Shown: piece by piece, positions 8,268 to 16,740 of the stretch
Layout: each line of letters opens with the position of its first letter
Position numbering within the stretch: position 1 is the stretch's first letter
Assembly (NCBI GenBank): GCA_001920415.1
Contig: MNJR01000126.1
Coordinates: 21,757 to 85,756 of the forward strand
Direction: 5' to 3'
Length of the DNA stretch: 64,000 bases
Source of the DNA: Acidobacteria bacterium 13_1_20CM_3_53_8
GTDB lineage: Bacteria > Acidobacteriota > Blastocatellia > Pyrinomonadales > Pyrinomonadaceae
Made by a program: the position numbers and the translations under genes
Notes under the pieces: model-generated
What the model saw: only the letters and a program-made list of their open reading frames with translations
The model's database searches: none
What the model was told of the DNA's origin: nothing

Positions 8268-11200
8268 TCGAACTTCACAGAGACTAGCTTAGACACGCCA
8301 ACCTCTTCCATCGTCACGCCGTAGAGCGCACGCGCCATCTCCATCGTGCGCTTGTTGTGCGTGATGACTATGAACTGCGTGCTCTCCGCCATCTCTAGCA
8401 CCTTTTGGACAAAGCGACCGACGTTGGCTTCGTCCAATGGCGCGTCAACCTCATCCAACAGGCAGAAGGGCGACGGACGATAATGGAAGATTCCAAGTAC
8501 GAGCGCAAGCGCGGCCATAGCCTTCTCGCCGCCCGAAAGCAGCAGCACGTTCTGAAGACGTTTGCCCGGCGGCTGAGCTATGATGTCTATGCCGGATTCA
8601 AGCACGTCGTCGGCGTCAATCAAGGTCATCTCGCCGCGACCGCCGCCGAACAGTTCCTGGAAGAGTGCGCCGAAGTTTTGATTGATCTGCTCGAAGGCGT
8701 GACGGAAACGCTCGCGCGAGCGCCGCTTGATTTCGCGCAGAGCCTCTTCCGTAGAGGCTATGCCGTCTAGTATGTCCTGGCGCTGTCGCGTCAGAAACAG
8801 ATGGCGCTCCTCGGATTCCGAAAGCTCTTCGAGCGCCATCATGTTTACTGCGCCGAAATTTTCCACTCGCGCTCGCAACTCTTCAACGCGCGCGCGGCCT
8901 CCTTCAAGATCGAACTCTTCGTCCGCTGCGCGCTCACGCGCCAATTCTTCTAGCGGCTGGTTCAATTCGTTCATGCACGCTTCGCGCACAAATGAGAGGC
9001 GCGCTGTACTTTCCGCGCGCTGAACATCTATTTCCGCTCGACGCTCGCGCGCCTGAGCCGCCCTTTGATTCAACTCGGAGAGTTGCTCTGCGAGCGCGTC
9101 CGCCCGTCTGCGCGCTTCCGAGAGACGGCCAGCGGCTTCCGCTACTTCCTGCTCTTCCTGCTCGCGCTCCTCTTCAATCGTCTCGGCGCGGCGCTCAAGC
9201 TCCGAGATTGATTCGCGCAACTCTTCCAGCTTGGTCTCTATCTCGCGACTTTCTCGCGCGTAACGTTCTAGCCGCATGTTCAAGTCATCGCGCTCCGTTT
9301 CCATGCGGCGAAGTTCCGATGAGACTGCGCGGCGTCGCTCTGTGGCGGCAGCCGCCGCAGCCCTCTGCTCGCTCAAACCTTCGCTCTCCGCCTCTGCCTG
9401 TTTTCGGGCAATTGCTACGAGCGCAGATGCGTCCGTCACAGCCTGCGCAGCCGCCGCGCGCGCTGCCTCAGCCGCTTCTGCTTCAAGCAGAGCAAGAGTG
9501 CGTCGCTCTTCAAGCTCAAGCCTTTCCTGTTCGAGACGCGCCGCGTCATCTGTAACCACGCGCATGTGACGAGCGGCGCGCTCAATCTCTTGGGCCAACT
9601 GCTGGCCGCTCAACTCGCGCGCCATCGCATCTCGCTCTTCGCGCCCAATAGCCTCGTTGAAAAGCACCACAGCGTCTTCCAACTCTGTGAGGAGCGCGCG
9701 CGCTTTTCCGACCAATTGCTCGGCCACGCTCATTTCAACTTCAAGGGCGCTTGCGCGCACGTCCAGTTCGCGCAACTCGCGCTTGAATGCAAGAAGCCCT
9801 GCGCCCTCTTCTACTGTGCGAGCGTCGCCAGCGCCTACGAGCTGCCCACCCGCTACCCAATCACCTTCTGCCGTCACACACATCTCGCCCGTTGAAAGCG
9901 AGAGCGCGATTGCGTCATCAAGAGTTCGCACCATGCGCGCGTTCATTTGTTGCGGCATCGTGCGCCTCAGAACTGAAAGAAGCTCGCGCGGTGCGTTCAG
10001 AAGATCGCCCACACGAGCGTTTTCGGGAATTTCGGAAGAAGTTTCCGAATCGTTCGATGATCGAATCAAAGATTTATAAGTTGCTTCGTCAACCTCTTCG
10101 CTTGCGCCGTGAAGTCCAACGACGAGGAAGCTTGCGCGGCCAGCGTCCGTCTCCCTCAGCCAGTGCGCCGCTCGTGCTGCGTCGTCTGGTGTTGGAACGA
10201 TTATGGATTGAAGCGCCGGGCCGAAGACTCCTTCGACGGCGCGCTCCCACCGAGGTTCTACGCGAATCATGTCTGCGAGCGTGCCCACGAACTGAAAACT
10301 GGCGGGCGCGTCGCTAGTAGAGAAAAGCTGCTGCACGGCTGGCGAATAGTAAGCGCGCTTTTCGTCCAACTCTCTCAGCGTATCCAGACGGTGGCGCACG
10401 CGCGAATACTCTTCGCGCACACGTGCAAGCTCAGCGTCCGTGTCCGAGACGCGCTCGTGTCCCTGAACGACCTTTACAACCGCAGCCTCACGCTCCATTG
10501 ATAGCTGCGCGAGCAGCGCACGCGCAGACGCAATCTCTTCGGCAAGCTTCTCTGCTTCTGCAATTCGCTCCTGATGAAAGATGCTCGCGCGTTCGCCCTC
10601 GCGCGCCAACCCTTCGGCCTGCACGTTAACTTTTTCGAGCGCTGTTTCCAGCTGTCGTCCTATCTCCCTGAATCGCTCTGATGCAGCCGTGTGCGTCAGC
10701 AACTCGGCGCGAGCAAGCTCGATTGCTTCTTCGACTTCCGTAGCCTCTATTAGCTTCTGACTGTAAGCGGCTTCTGCCGTCTGTAACTGCTGCGCGCTTA
10801 GTTCGCTTTCAGCCCGCAGAGTTTCTTCAACGTGACGCAGCCGCACGCACTCGTCTTCGACGCCGATAAGGCGCTCGGCAACGCTCTCCATCTCACTCTC
10901 AAGTTGCGCGCGTCGCGCCTCTAGCGCTGCAACCTGCTCTTCCTGATAAGTGCGCTCACGAAGGCGACGGTCACGTTGAAGCGCAGACTCCGCAGCAGAA
11001 GCACGAGCGTCTGCCAGCGCGTCTTCCAGGTCGCGCGCTTCCTGTGTGGCACGCCGCGCCGATTCTTCCAATGCGGCCAGAGATTCTGCAAGCTCATGCT
11101 CCTCGCTCGCGGCCATTTCAACGCGAGCACGAGTCTCTTCAAGAAGAGAAGAGAGAGAGCGCTCTTCAGCCACGTAAACGCGGCGAAGAAGCTCGCGCAG

Positions 11201-12205
11201 TTCTTCGCGCAACAGGCGATAGCGGCGAGCCTTCGCTGCCTGACGCCGCAGGCTTCCAACCTGCCTTTCGATTTCCGAGACGATGTCTGAGACGCGCGAG
11301 AGATTCGACTTGGCCGAATCCAGTCGCGCTTCCGCCGCGCGCTGACGAACGCGAAACTTCGATATGCCCGCAGCCTCTTCAATTATCGTGCGCCTATCCA
11401 TAGGCTTGGCCGAGAGCAGTTGCCCTATGCGTCCCTGCTCTATTATGGCGTAATGCGCGCCCGACAATCCTGTGCCCGCGAACAGGTCGTGTATGTCGCG
11501 CAAGCGGCACGCGCGACCGTTCAAAAGATATTCGCTCTCGCCGGAACGATAGAGACGGCGTGTGACTGTGACGGCTTCGCCCGGCGCGAACTCAAGCGCC
11601 AGACGGCTAGGGCGCCAGTGGCGCTTTGCGTGATGAATTTTTGGGGATTCGACGGAAGACTGAAGCGCTGCATCGTTCGCAGTTTCATTTGCGGAAGCGT
11701 TTTCAGCAGTTTCAGCCGAGAGCAGTCCTACGGTTTGCGTCGAAACTTCTTCCACGGCTTCGTTTGCTACAGGAATTGTTTCGCTGATTGATGCTTCGCT
11801 TGTTGATGAAGGAGCTGCTGTCTGGTCTGTTTCGCTCAACTCTGTGGCGAGCTTTTCTTCGACCTCTATGCTGTGCTCGTCAATTCCTTCTAGCGTCGAA
11901 TCAATGTCTTCAATGTCCGGCTCGTGCTCTATGGTTTCGTCGCGAACCATGTGCAGCACGACTTCGGCCATGCCTGAAGGCAGACGATTGCGCGCGCCTT
12001 GAAAGATGACATCTTTCATCTCGGCCCCGCGCAGTTGCTTGACGCGCTGCTCGCCCAGAACCCATGCGATTGCGTCTGCCACGTTAGACTTGCCGCAGCC
12101 GTTTGGGCCAACAACGGCAGTGATGCCGTCGCCTGTGAAGACGATTTCTGTGTGATCCGCGAAGGATTTGAAGCCGGTTATTTCCAGGCGTTGAAGTTTG
12201 AACAT
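8264..12205 (-). CDS. smc: Chromosome segregation protein SMC
   Basis: This condensin-type ATPase organises and segregates chromosomes. It has Walker A GPNGCGKSN (residues 33-41), long coiled coils, a central hinge (GTLADMIRVEPRWERAVEGV), the signature LLLSGGEKAMAALAL and Walker B FCLLDEVDAPLDEAN. Start ATG 12205 (MFKLQRLEITGFKSF) is chosen because the longer ORF start at 12271 is only about 8 nt from the predicted transcription start. Odd: an acidic, Ser/Thr/Ala/Glu-rich insertion of about 115 residues (88-203) interrupts the N-terminal head just before the TVTRRLYRSGESEYL strand; normal SMCs have about 10-20 residues there. Total length is 1313 residues against about 1190 usually. Confidence 0.95.
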   Translation of the reverse strand: MFKLQRLEITGFKSFADHTEIVFTGDGITAVVGPNGCGKSNVADAIAWVLGEQRVKQLRGAEMKDVIFQGARNRLPSGMAEVVLHMVRDETIEHEPDIEDIDSTLEGIDEHSIEVEEKLATELSETDQTAAPSSTSEASISETIPVANEAVEEVSTQTVGLLSAETAENASANETANDAALQSSVESPKIHHAKRHWRPSRLALEFAPGEAVTVTRRLYRSGESEYLLNGRACRLRDIHDLFAGTGLSGAHYAIIEQGRIGQLLSAKPMDRRTIIEEAAGISKFRVRQRAAEARLDSAKSNLSRVSDIVSEIERQVGSLRRQAAKARRYRLLREELRELLRRVYVAEERSLSSLLEETRARVEMAASEEHELAESLAALEESARRATQEARDLEDALADARASAAESALQRDRRLRERTYQEEQVAALEARRAQLESEMESVAERLIGVEDECVRLRHVEETLRAESELSAQQLQTAEAAYSQKLIEATEVEEAIELARAELLTHTAASERFREIGRQLETALEKVNVQAEGLAREGERASIFHQERIAEAEKLAEEIASARALLAQLSMEREAAVVKVVQGHERVSDTDAELARVREEYSRVRHRLDTLRELDEKRAYYSPAVQQLFSTSDAPASFQFVGTLADMIRVEPRWERAVEGVFGPALQSIIVPTPDDAARAAHWLRETDAGRASFLVVGLHGASEEVDEATYKSLIRSSNDSETSSEIPENARVGDLLNAPRELLSVLRRTMPQQMNARMVRTLDDAIALSLSTGEMCVTAEGDWVAGGQLVGAGDARTVEEGAGLLAFKRELRELDVRASALEVEMSVAEQLVGKARALLTELEDAVVLFNEAIGREERDAMARELSGQQLAQEIERAARHMRVVTDDAARLEQERLELEERRTLALLEAEAAEAARAAAAQAVTDASALVAIARKQAEAESEGLSEQRAAAAAATERRRAVSSELRRMETERDDLNMRLERYARESREIETKLEELRESISELERRAETIEEEREQEEQEVAEAAGRLSEARRRADALAEQLSELNQRAAQARERRAEIDVQRAESTARLSFVREACMNELNQPLEELARERAADEEFDLEGGRARVEELRARVENFGAVNMMALEELSESEERHLFLTRQRQDILDGIASTEEALREIKRRSRERFRHAFEQINQNFGALFQELFGGGRGEMTLIDADDVLESGIDIIAQPPGKRLQNVLLLSGGEKAMAALALVLGIFHYRPSPFCLLDEVDAPLDEANVGRFVQKVLEMAESTQFIVITHNKRTMEMARALYGVTMEEVGVSKLVSVKFE

Positions 12206-12285
12206 GCTTCTCGGTCTCAAAGCGCCCCAGGGTTGCTCAGAGAGACTCAGAGCGCAGTCCCTAGAGCACAATGCATGTGAGGGAC

Positions 12286-12315
12286 ACTATATGTTGGAGT
12301 CAGCAAAGATGTCAA
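12286..12315 (-). promoter_or_regulatory. Predicted smc promoter
   Basis: Minus-strand TTGACA (12310-12315), an 18-nt spacer and TATAGT (12286-12291). This puts the transcript start near 12279 and a leader of about 74 nt before ATG 12205. Confidence 0.6.
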
Positions 12316-12373
12316 CCAAAGCTTGAGGCCGCCAGAGCTTACTGTTGAGAGAGGCTGGCTTAGACGAACGGGT

Positions 12374-12554
12374 GGAAGAGACGCGGAGAAAGAAGAAAGT
12401 AAAAAGGTAAAAGGTAAAAGGCAAAGAGGAAGGCAAAAGGTAAAAGTAAAAAGGCAAAAGTGAGGCCGCGAACCACTTTTAATAAAAAGATTGGCTTCCC
12501 CTCACTTTTACCTTTTACCTTTTGCCTTTTACCTTCTTCGTCCGCGTCTCTTCC
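12374..12554. repeat. Composite hairpin: GGTAAAA/GGCAAAA heptamers inside ACGCGG ends
   Basis: The outer ends (GGAAGAGACGCGG at 12374-12386 and its complement at 12542-12554) match the octamer family. Inside them are arrays of GGTAAAA/GGCAAAA units (12399-12462) and their inverse (12501-12534). Two arm families are nested in one palindrome. Confidence 0.85.
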
Positions 12555-12556
12555 CC

Positions 12557-15500
12557 TTATGAAGACGGCCCGTTCCTTGCGACAATCGTCCGAATGCTGC
12601 CGAACCCCGCGACCGTCTCAATAGCTCTCATATCAAGATTATCAAAACGCGGGAACGCTGCGTCTCGCGCTCTGCTGTCGAGTGCTGCCTCGGATGATGA
12701 CGAGGACGGGCACTCCTGGTTGTTGCGTGGGATGATTGCACTGAATCTCTCCTGATACTCCTTCGACGTAACGAAGGCGCAGACCATAGAGCGATAGTTT
12801 CCGGGCACGCGATTGTTCAAAACGTCCAGCCAGAAGTTGTAGCCGCCCGTGTCCGGGTTGCGTCTGAGGAAGAGGAAGTATTGCGAGAGCACGAACGCGC
12901 GATTAAATTCTGCGTCCTTGAACTCCTGATACTCTACAAGCTTGCGCAGCGTGTTCGCCCGCCCCTTCGCGGTGTTGCCGTCGCACGTAGTCACCATTTC
13001 GCTCCTGTGCGAAGAGAGATCAACGCCCGAATGCTGCTTGACGTTCTGTATGAGCGCGTCAACGAATTGATCGCAGCTAAGCGTTGACGGGTACTGCGCC
13101 GTAAACGCAGACCGCTGCACGAACTCCTCTGCGAATGCCTGCTTGTTTGCCTCCTGGTCTGAGCCTACGGCTATGCGATTGCGGTCGCGCATGAAGACAA
13201 GATAGTCTGGCAGCGTCCCGAACGAAGCCTTGTGCAGACGGTAGATGTAGAAGCCTGTAGCTTGGAACTCCTGTTCTATGAAGAATGCTGCGGCTACGTC
13301 TATGCGACGGTTGCGAGTGCAGGTGGAGTCCGAGCCGCACTTGCTTATCTGGCTAGACCAGTAATCAAGGCCGCCCGAATCCGCGTCGCGGTTCAGGAAG
13401 TCGTGATAAAGCTGCGAGACAAAGTTGCGCGCGTCCTCAATCGGGTTTGTCTGCGTCGCCTGATTCTCGTTGTCGTTTATGAAGAGCGTGGCCGTCGAAG
13501 GGCTTCCCAGACTTGCTCCGCCCGTAGGGTTCGAGAGCGTGACGTTGAGCGTCTCGCTTCCTTCCGCGTAGCCGTCATCATTTATCAACACAGGGAAGCT
13601 CTTGCTTGTTTCGCCGGGCGCGAAAACCAGATGCCCCGACGCGAACTCGTAATCGCTCTTCTGCGTCGCCGTCCCATCGCTAGACTCGTAATCAACCGTA
13701 ACCGTATTGCTCGCAGAGCCGTTGAGCGTGACCGTGAGCGTCGCCGTCACGTAGCCTTCCGTCACGACATAATTCGTCTGGTTGAATTGTAGCGTTGGCC
13801 CACCGGGCGACGGTGATGGTGATGGTGATGGCGAAGGCGAGGCAGAGGGTGAAGGCGAAGCAGAGGGCGACGGAGACGGTGACGGCGAAGGCGATGGAGA
13901 TGGAGATGCCGTCGGGCAAGGCTGATTGCCTACAAGCTCGTAAGCGAACCCTGTGTACGGGTCCTGGAAAGTCCTGCTGTTCGTGTCCGTAGCAGATTCA
14001 GACCTGAGCGTTGTGCCGCCGTTGCCAGAGAAAGTTCTTCCCAGTATTGTGCCGAGCACATCACCGGCTTTAGCGCCGCCGATCTTGCTCGTTGAAAGCA
14101 CGACTGTGATGATGCCGTTCTGCTGGTCTATAGAGCCACTGTCAGCCGCGCCGTACATGTTCGGCTTCGCCGTGTTGACAGGCACAGACTCGACGGTCGT
14201 AACGGTTCCGTATTCAAACGAAGTAACGCCCGAAGCGTCTGTGTTCATTCCGCAATAGTACGAGCCTGTGAAATCCGCGTCCTGAATGTTCTGGCCTTTA
14301 ATCGGATAGTTCCACAAAAATCTCCATTGCCGGTTAGGCAAAAGCGTGCTCAAATCCGACACCTTCATCTTGAAGGCAAGCTTGTTCACGCCGCCTTCAA
14401 CGAAATCCGCGACGCGAACTTCGCGCACGTCCAAATCGGCGTTCGCAGGCGCGCCTTTCTGATCGCCCGCAGGGTCTGGCGCTACCAAGATGCCTGCGCA
14501 TCTGGAATCGCCCTGCGGTCTGGAGATGACTTCGTTGTTGCCACACGAAGTGCCTTGCGCGTTTACGGCTGTGACCTTGTAGTAGTAGGTCGTGTTCGCG
14601 TCCGCAGTCGTGTCGTCGTAACTCGTCACGTTGCCAGCAACGCTCGTTAAAGTTGTCTCGCCGCCCGGCGTAGTTCCGCGCAGTATGCTGTAACTGATAA
14701 TCGCCGAGCCTCCGTTGTCGGACTCAGACCAAGTTAGATGAGCAACGCCGTCGTCGCGCCCGACCGTTAAGAGCGGAGCGCCCGGCGGGGTCGGTTCAGA
14801 TGGGTCAGCTCCCGCGAACAGTCTTCTGCCGCCCGTCTGACGCGCTATCGCAGCGAGTTGTGTGTAAGCGTTGCCGGTCGCGCTCTGCGGAGCCTGCACG
14901 CAGCCAGCACCCGTGCAACCGTCCGCGTAAGCGACTTCGATTCTTCCCTGCTTGTCTATGTCAATGCCTATGAAGTCCAGAAGATTGCGGTGCGGAGGCG
15001 AGCCGCCGCCCAAGTGTATGCCGTTGCGCTGGACTGGATCGTTAGGTGTTGCGTCCGAGATGAGCCACGTCTGCCCGCCGTCATATGTGGTTGCTATATA
15101 AAGATGGAAGACGCCCGGAAAGTTTCGCGGCTCCGGCGCTCCTTGCGTGGTCGAGCCTAAGAAGGCGAAGGCCGCGCGGTCGTCGTCGCCCGCAACTATG
15201 GTTGGGAAAGCGACGGACTTGATTCCGGCGAGCGCTCCTACGTTGAAGACGTTCTTCCAACTCTTGCCTTCGTCGTCCGAGACGGCGACGCCTGCGACAG
15301 TATCCAGGCTGCTGAATCCTATATAAACTCTGCCGGTGGGGCTTCCGCTCGGTTTCGTCTTCACGACGTCGCCGCGCCCTATGGCGATTGCAGGGTCGCT
15401 ATTAGACGCAGACGTTCCGGGAACCTGGCTTATGCTCCAGGTTATTCCGTTATCATACGAGATGACGGTCGCCTGCATGTTGCCGCAACTCTCGTTCGGC

Positions 15501-16195
15501 AAATAGACCGTACCGTTGGGCGCTACTTTGACGTGCCCGTGAAGGTTTGTGCATTGGTTCAAATTGTAAGCGGGCACGCCCGCGCCGAAGTGCAGGCCGC
15601 CGTCATCGCTGCGAGCGCAGAAGGCTGTCGCCACGTCTTGCGAGCAATAATAGATGGCGTGCGGGTAAACGGTTCCAGTAAGCGGCGCATGATATGGGCC
15701 AGCGCCAATCGTTTGGTGGTCAACGCCTGAAGGAATGCCTCCGCCCTGACTCGGCAACCAAGTGTCGCCGTCATCATCCGTAAAAGCAGAAAGGCTGTCC
15801 TGACCTGTCAACTCTGAGACGAATGTGCGCCCGGTGTCGGGGTTCTGATGGTTGTAGCCGTGATCCGTGAAGAGTATTGGGTCAAGACCGTCGGCGTTGT
15901 TCGGCGCGCTTCTGTCTTCCCATGTCGCGCCGGGCGTCGTCGGGCATGAGTCATCGAATGTCACGCGCAGCGTCGTCAGGTTAGAGATGTACATAGCCCT
16001 ATTGGTCTTCCAGTTCACACCAATAGAAGGCTCGCCCGCATCCGTCCCCTTGCCCGTAGTGTACATGCTGTAAGGCGGATAGAAATTCTGGAAGCGTGGC
16101 GCTAAGCCGCTGCCTTGCGTTCCGGCCCCTACAGAGGGTATCACGGTGGCCGTGCCGTGATACTGATCCGCTGCGGTCGCCGCGAAGTAAACCAC
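12557..16195 (-). CDS. Exported sialidase-like/FN3/Calx-beta/DUF4214 protein, main frame of a frameshifted gene
   Basis: Order of parts, in residues of this frame: beta-propeller-like region with Asp-box-type motifs (SDDGGLHF, SYDNGITWS, SDDEGKSW, TYDGGQTW; about 40-430), FN3 domain (about 465-560), an uncharacterised beta domain (about 570-760), a Pro-Ser linker from a hexamer microsatellite, Calx-beta (about 800-905) and a DUF4214-like C-terminal region (about 920-1150) with two YFLFLRR/YHDFLNRD-type repeats. The GTG at 16195 is an internal Val codon, not a real start: the reading continues upstream to about 16303, and the signal peptide lies in another frame (16233-16616). The downstream paralog is intact. 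Likely cell-surface binding, by family analogy only. Confidence 0.75.
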   Translation of the reverse strand: MVYFAATAADQYHGTATVIPSVGAGTQGSGLAPRFQNFYPPYSMYTTGKGTDAGEPSIGVNWKTNRAMYISNLTTLRVTFDDSCPTTPGATWEDRSAPNNADGLDPILFTDHGYNHQNPDTGRTFVSELTGQDSLSAFTDDDGDTWLPSQGGGIPSGVDHQTIGAGPYHAPLTGTVYPHAIYYCSQDVATAFCARSDDGGLHFGAGVPAYNLNQCTNLHGHVKVAPNGTVYLPNESCGNMQATVISYDNGITWSISQVPGTSASNSDPAIAIGRGDVVKTKPSGSPTGRVYIGFSSLDTVAGVAVSDDEGKSWKNVFNVGALAGIKSVAFPTIVAGDDDRAAFAFLGSTTQGAPEPRNFPGVFHLYIATTYDGGQTWLISDATPNDPVQRNGIHLGGGSPPHRNLLDFIGIDIDKQGRIEVAYADGCTGAGCVQAPQSATGNAYTQLAAIARQTGGRRLFAGADPSEPTPPGAPLLTVGRDDGVAHLTWSESDNGGSAIISYSILRGTTPGGETTLTSVAGNVTSYDDTTADANTTYYYKVTAVNAQGTSCGNNEVISRPQGDSRCAGILVAPDPAGDQKGAPANADLDVREVRVADFVEGGVNKLAFKMKVSDLSTLLPNRQWRFLWNYPIKGQNIQDADFTGSYYCGMNTDASGVTSFEYGTVTTVESVPVNTAKPNMYGAADSGSIDQQNGIITVVLSTSKIGGAKAGDVLGTILGRTFSGNGGTTLRSESATDTNSRTFQDPYTGFAYELVGNQPCPTASPSPSPSPSPSPSPSASPSPSASPSPSPSPSPSPGGPTLQFNQTNYVVTEGYVTATLTVTLNGSASNTVTVDYESSDGTATQKSDYEFASGHLVFAPGETSKSFPVLINDDGYAEGSETLNVTLSNPTGGASLGSPSTATLFINDNENQATQTNPIEDARNFVSQLYHDFLNRDADSGGLDYWSSQISKCGSDSTCTRNRRIDVAAAFFIEQEFQATGFYIYRLHKASFGTLPDYLVFMRDRNRIAVGSDQEANKQAFAEEFVQRSAFTAQYPSTLSCDQFVDALIQNVKQHSGVDLSSHRSEMVTTCDGNTAKGRANTLRKLVEYQEFKDAEFNRAFVLSQYFLFLRRNPDTGGYNFWLDVLNNRVPGNYRSMVCAFVTSKEYQERFSAIIPRNNQECPSSSSSEAALDSRARDAAFPRFDNLDMRAIETVAGFGSIRTIVARNGPSS

Positions 16196-16232
16196 GTGAA
16201 CGGTGTAATCGCCCGCGCCGTAAGTCGTAGCA

Positions 16233-16616
16233 TCAATGTCCGCAGACTCGAAAGTCGTCGTGCCGTTGCCTGCTCGAAGGGCTAGTCCAGTGAAGCTCTA
16301 CGTGCGCGAGTTTTCCAGCCCAATCTGCGGTCGTCCCGGCAAGAGTTAGACGAAAAGTGTCGCAGTTAACTCCATCAACGCATGTCGTCTCGTCCACGTT
16401 AGCGCCGCCCGCCAGTGTGCCGTTCCAATCAACTTTGTTCGAGGCATTCGTCGAAGTGAATACGGGCTGAAGCGTTCCCCCGGTCGGATTCGCCGCCTCA
16501 GACGGACGAAAAGGCAGAAGGCAGACAGCCGCTGCGATCATTAGAACGAATACAAGCAACCAGAATTTACGGGCGTTCGCCTGCCCAAGACTTTGACCCA
16601 TGCTCTTCATCTTCAA
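16233..16616 (-). pseudogene. N-terminal fragment (signal peptide) of the frameshifted exported protein
   Basis: The frame begins MKMKSMGQSLGQANARKF with a hydrophobic signal segment (about residues 18-36) ending in SEAA. It then encodes a prepeptidase-like beta domain resembling residues 30-130 of the paralog at 16740-20795 (CDTFRLTLAG versus CDQFALTVV). After LAHVELHW the frame goes wrong and stops at 16233. The sequence continues sensibly in the other frame (GNGTTTFESADIDATTYG), which leads into the 12557-16195 frame. The shift lies between about 16233 and 16303. The DYDLYV segment seen in the paralog is missing, so some bases have probably been deleted. It could also be an assembly error. 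Confidence 0.75.
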
Positions 16617-16639
16617 ATCTCCTTAAGCGAGGCTCATAA

Positions 16640-16740
16640 GGGAGGATGGAAGGGATGAGGGATGAATAGGATTGAGTCAATTGCATGTTGACACAACCAC
16701 TCCTTCTTACTCATCCCTCATCCCTCATCCCTCATCCCTT
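16640..16740. repeat. Heptamer hairpin, GGGATGA family, with conserved loop
   Basis: GGGATGA units at about 16652-16666 pair with four inverted units at 16711-16740. The 45-nt loop contains TTGCATGTTGACACAA and CACTCCTTCTTA, matching the copy at 38071-38185. The right arm forms part of the TAA stop of the neighbouring gene. Confidence 0.9.

Larger units (their letters stand above)
12206..12556. other. smc upstream region
   Basis: No gene is seen. It holds the smc leader and promoter (12286-12315), then the composite hairpin at 12374-12554, which reaches to within two bases of the stop codon of the next minus-strand gene. Confidence 0.6.

Noticed and set aside
8992..10501. Several plus-strand frames of 100-190 codons opposite smc
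   Set aside because: All are antisense to the SMC coiled-coil coding region and have no family features.
13232..13792. 186-codon plus-strand frame inside the exported-protein gene
   Set aside because: Arg/Val-biased composition typical of an antisense shadow of a GC-rich gene; no start signal.
12557..16195. GTG at 16195 as a true start
   Set aside because: It is an internal Val codon: the frame continues upstream with sensible domain sequence, and there is no SD or signal peptide.
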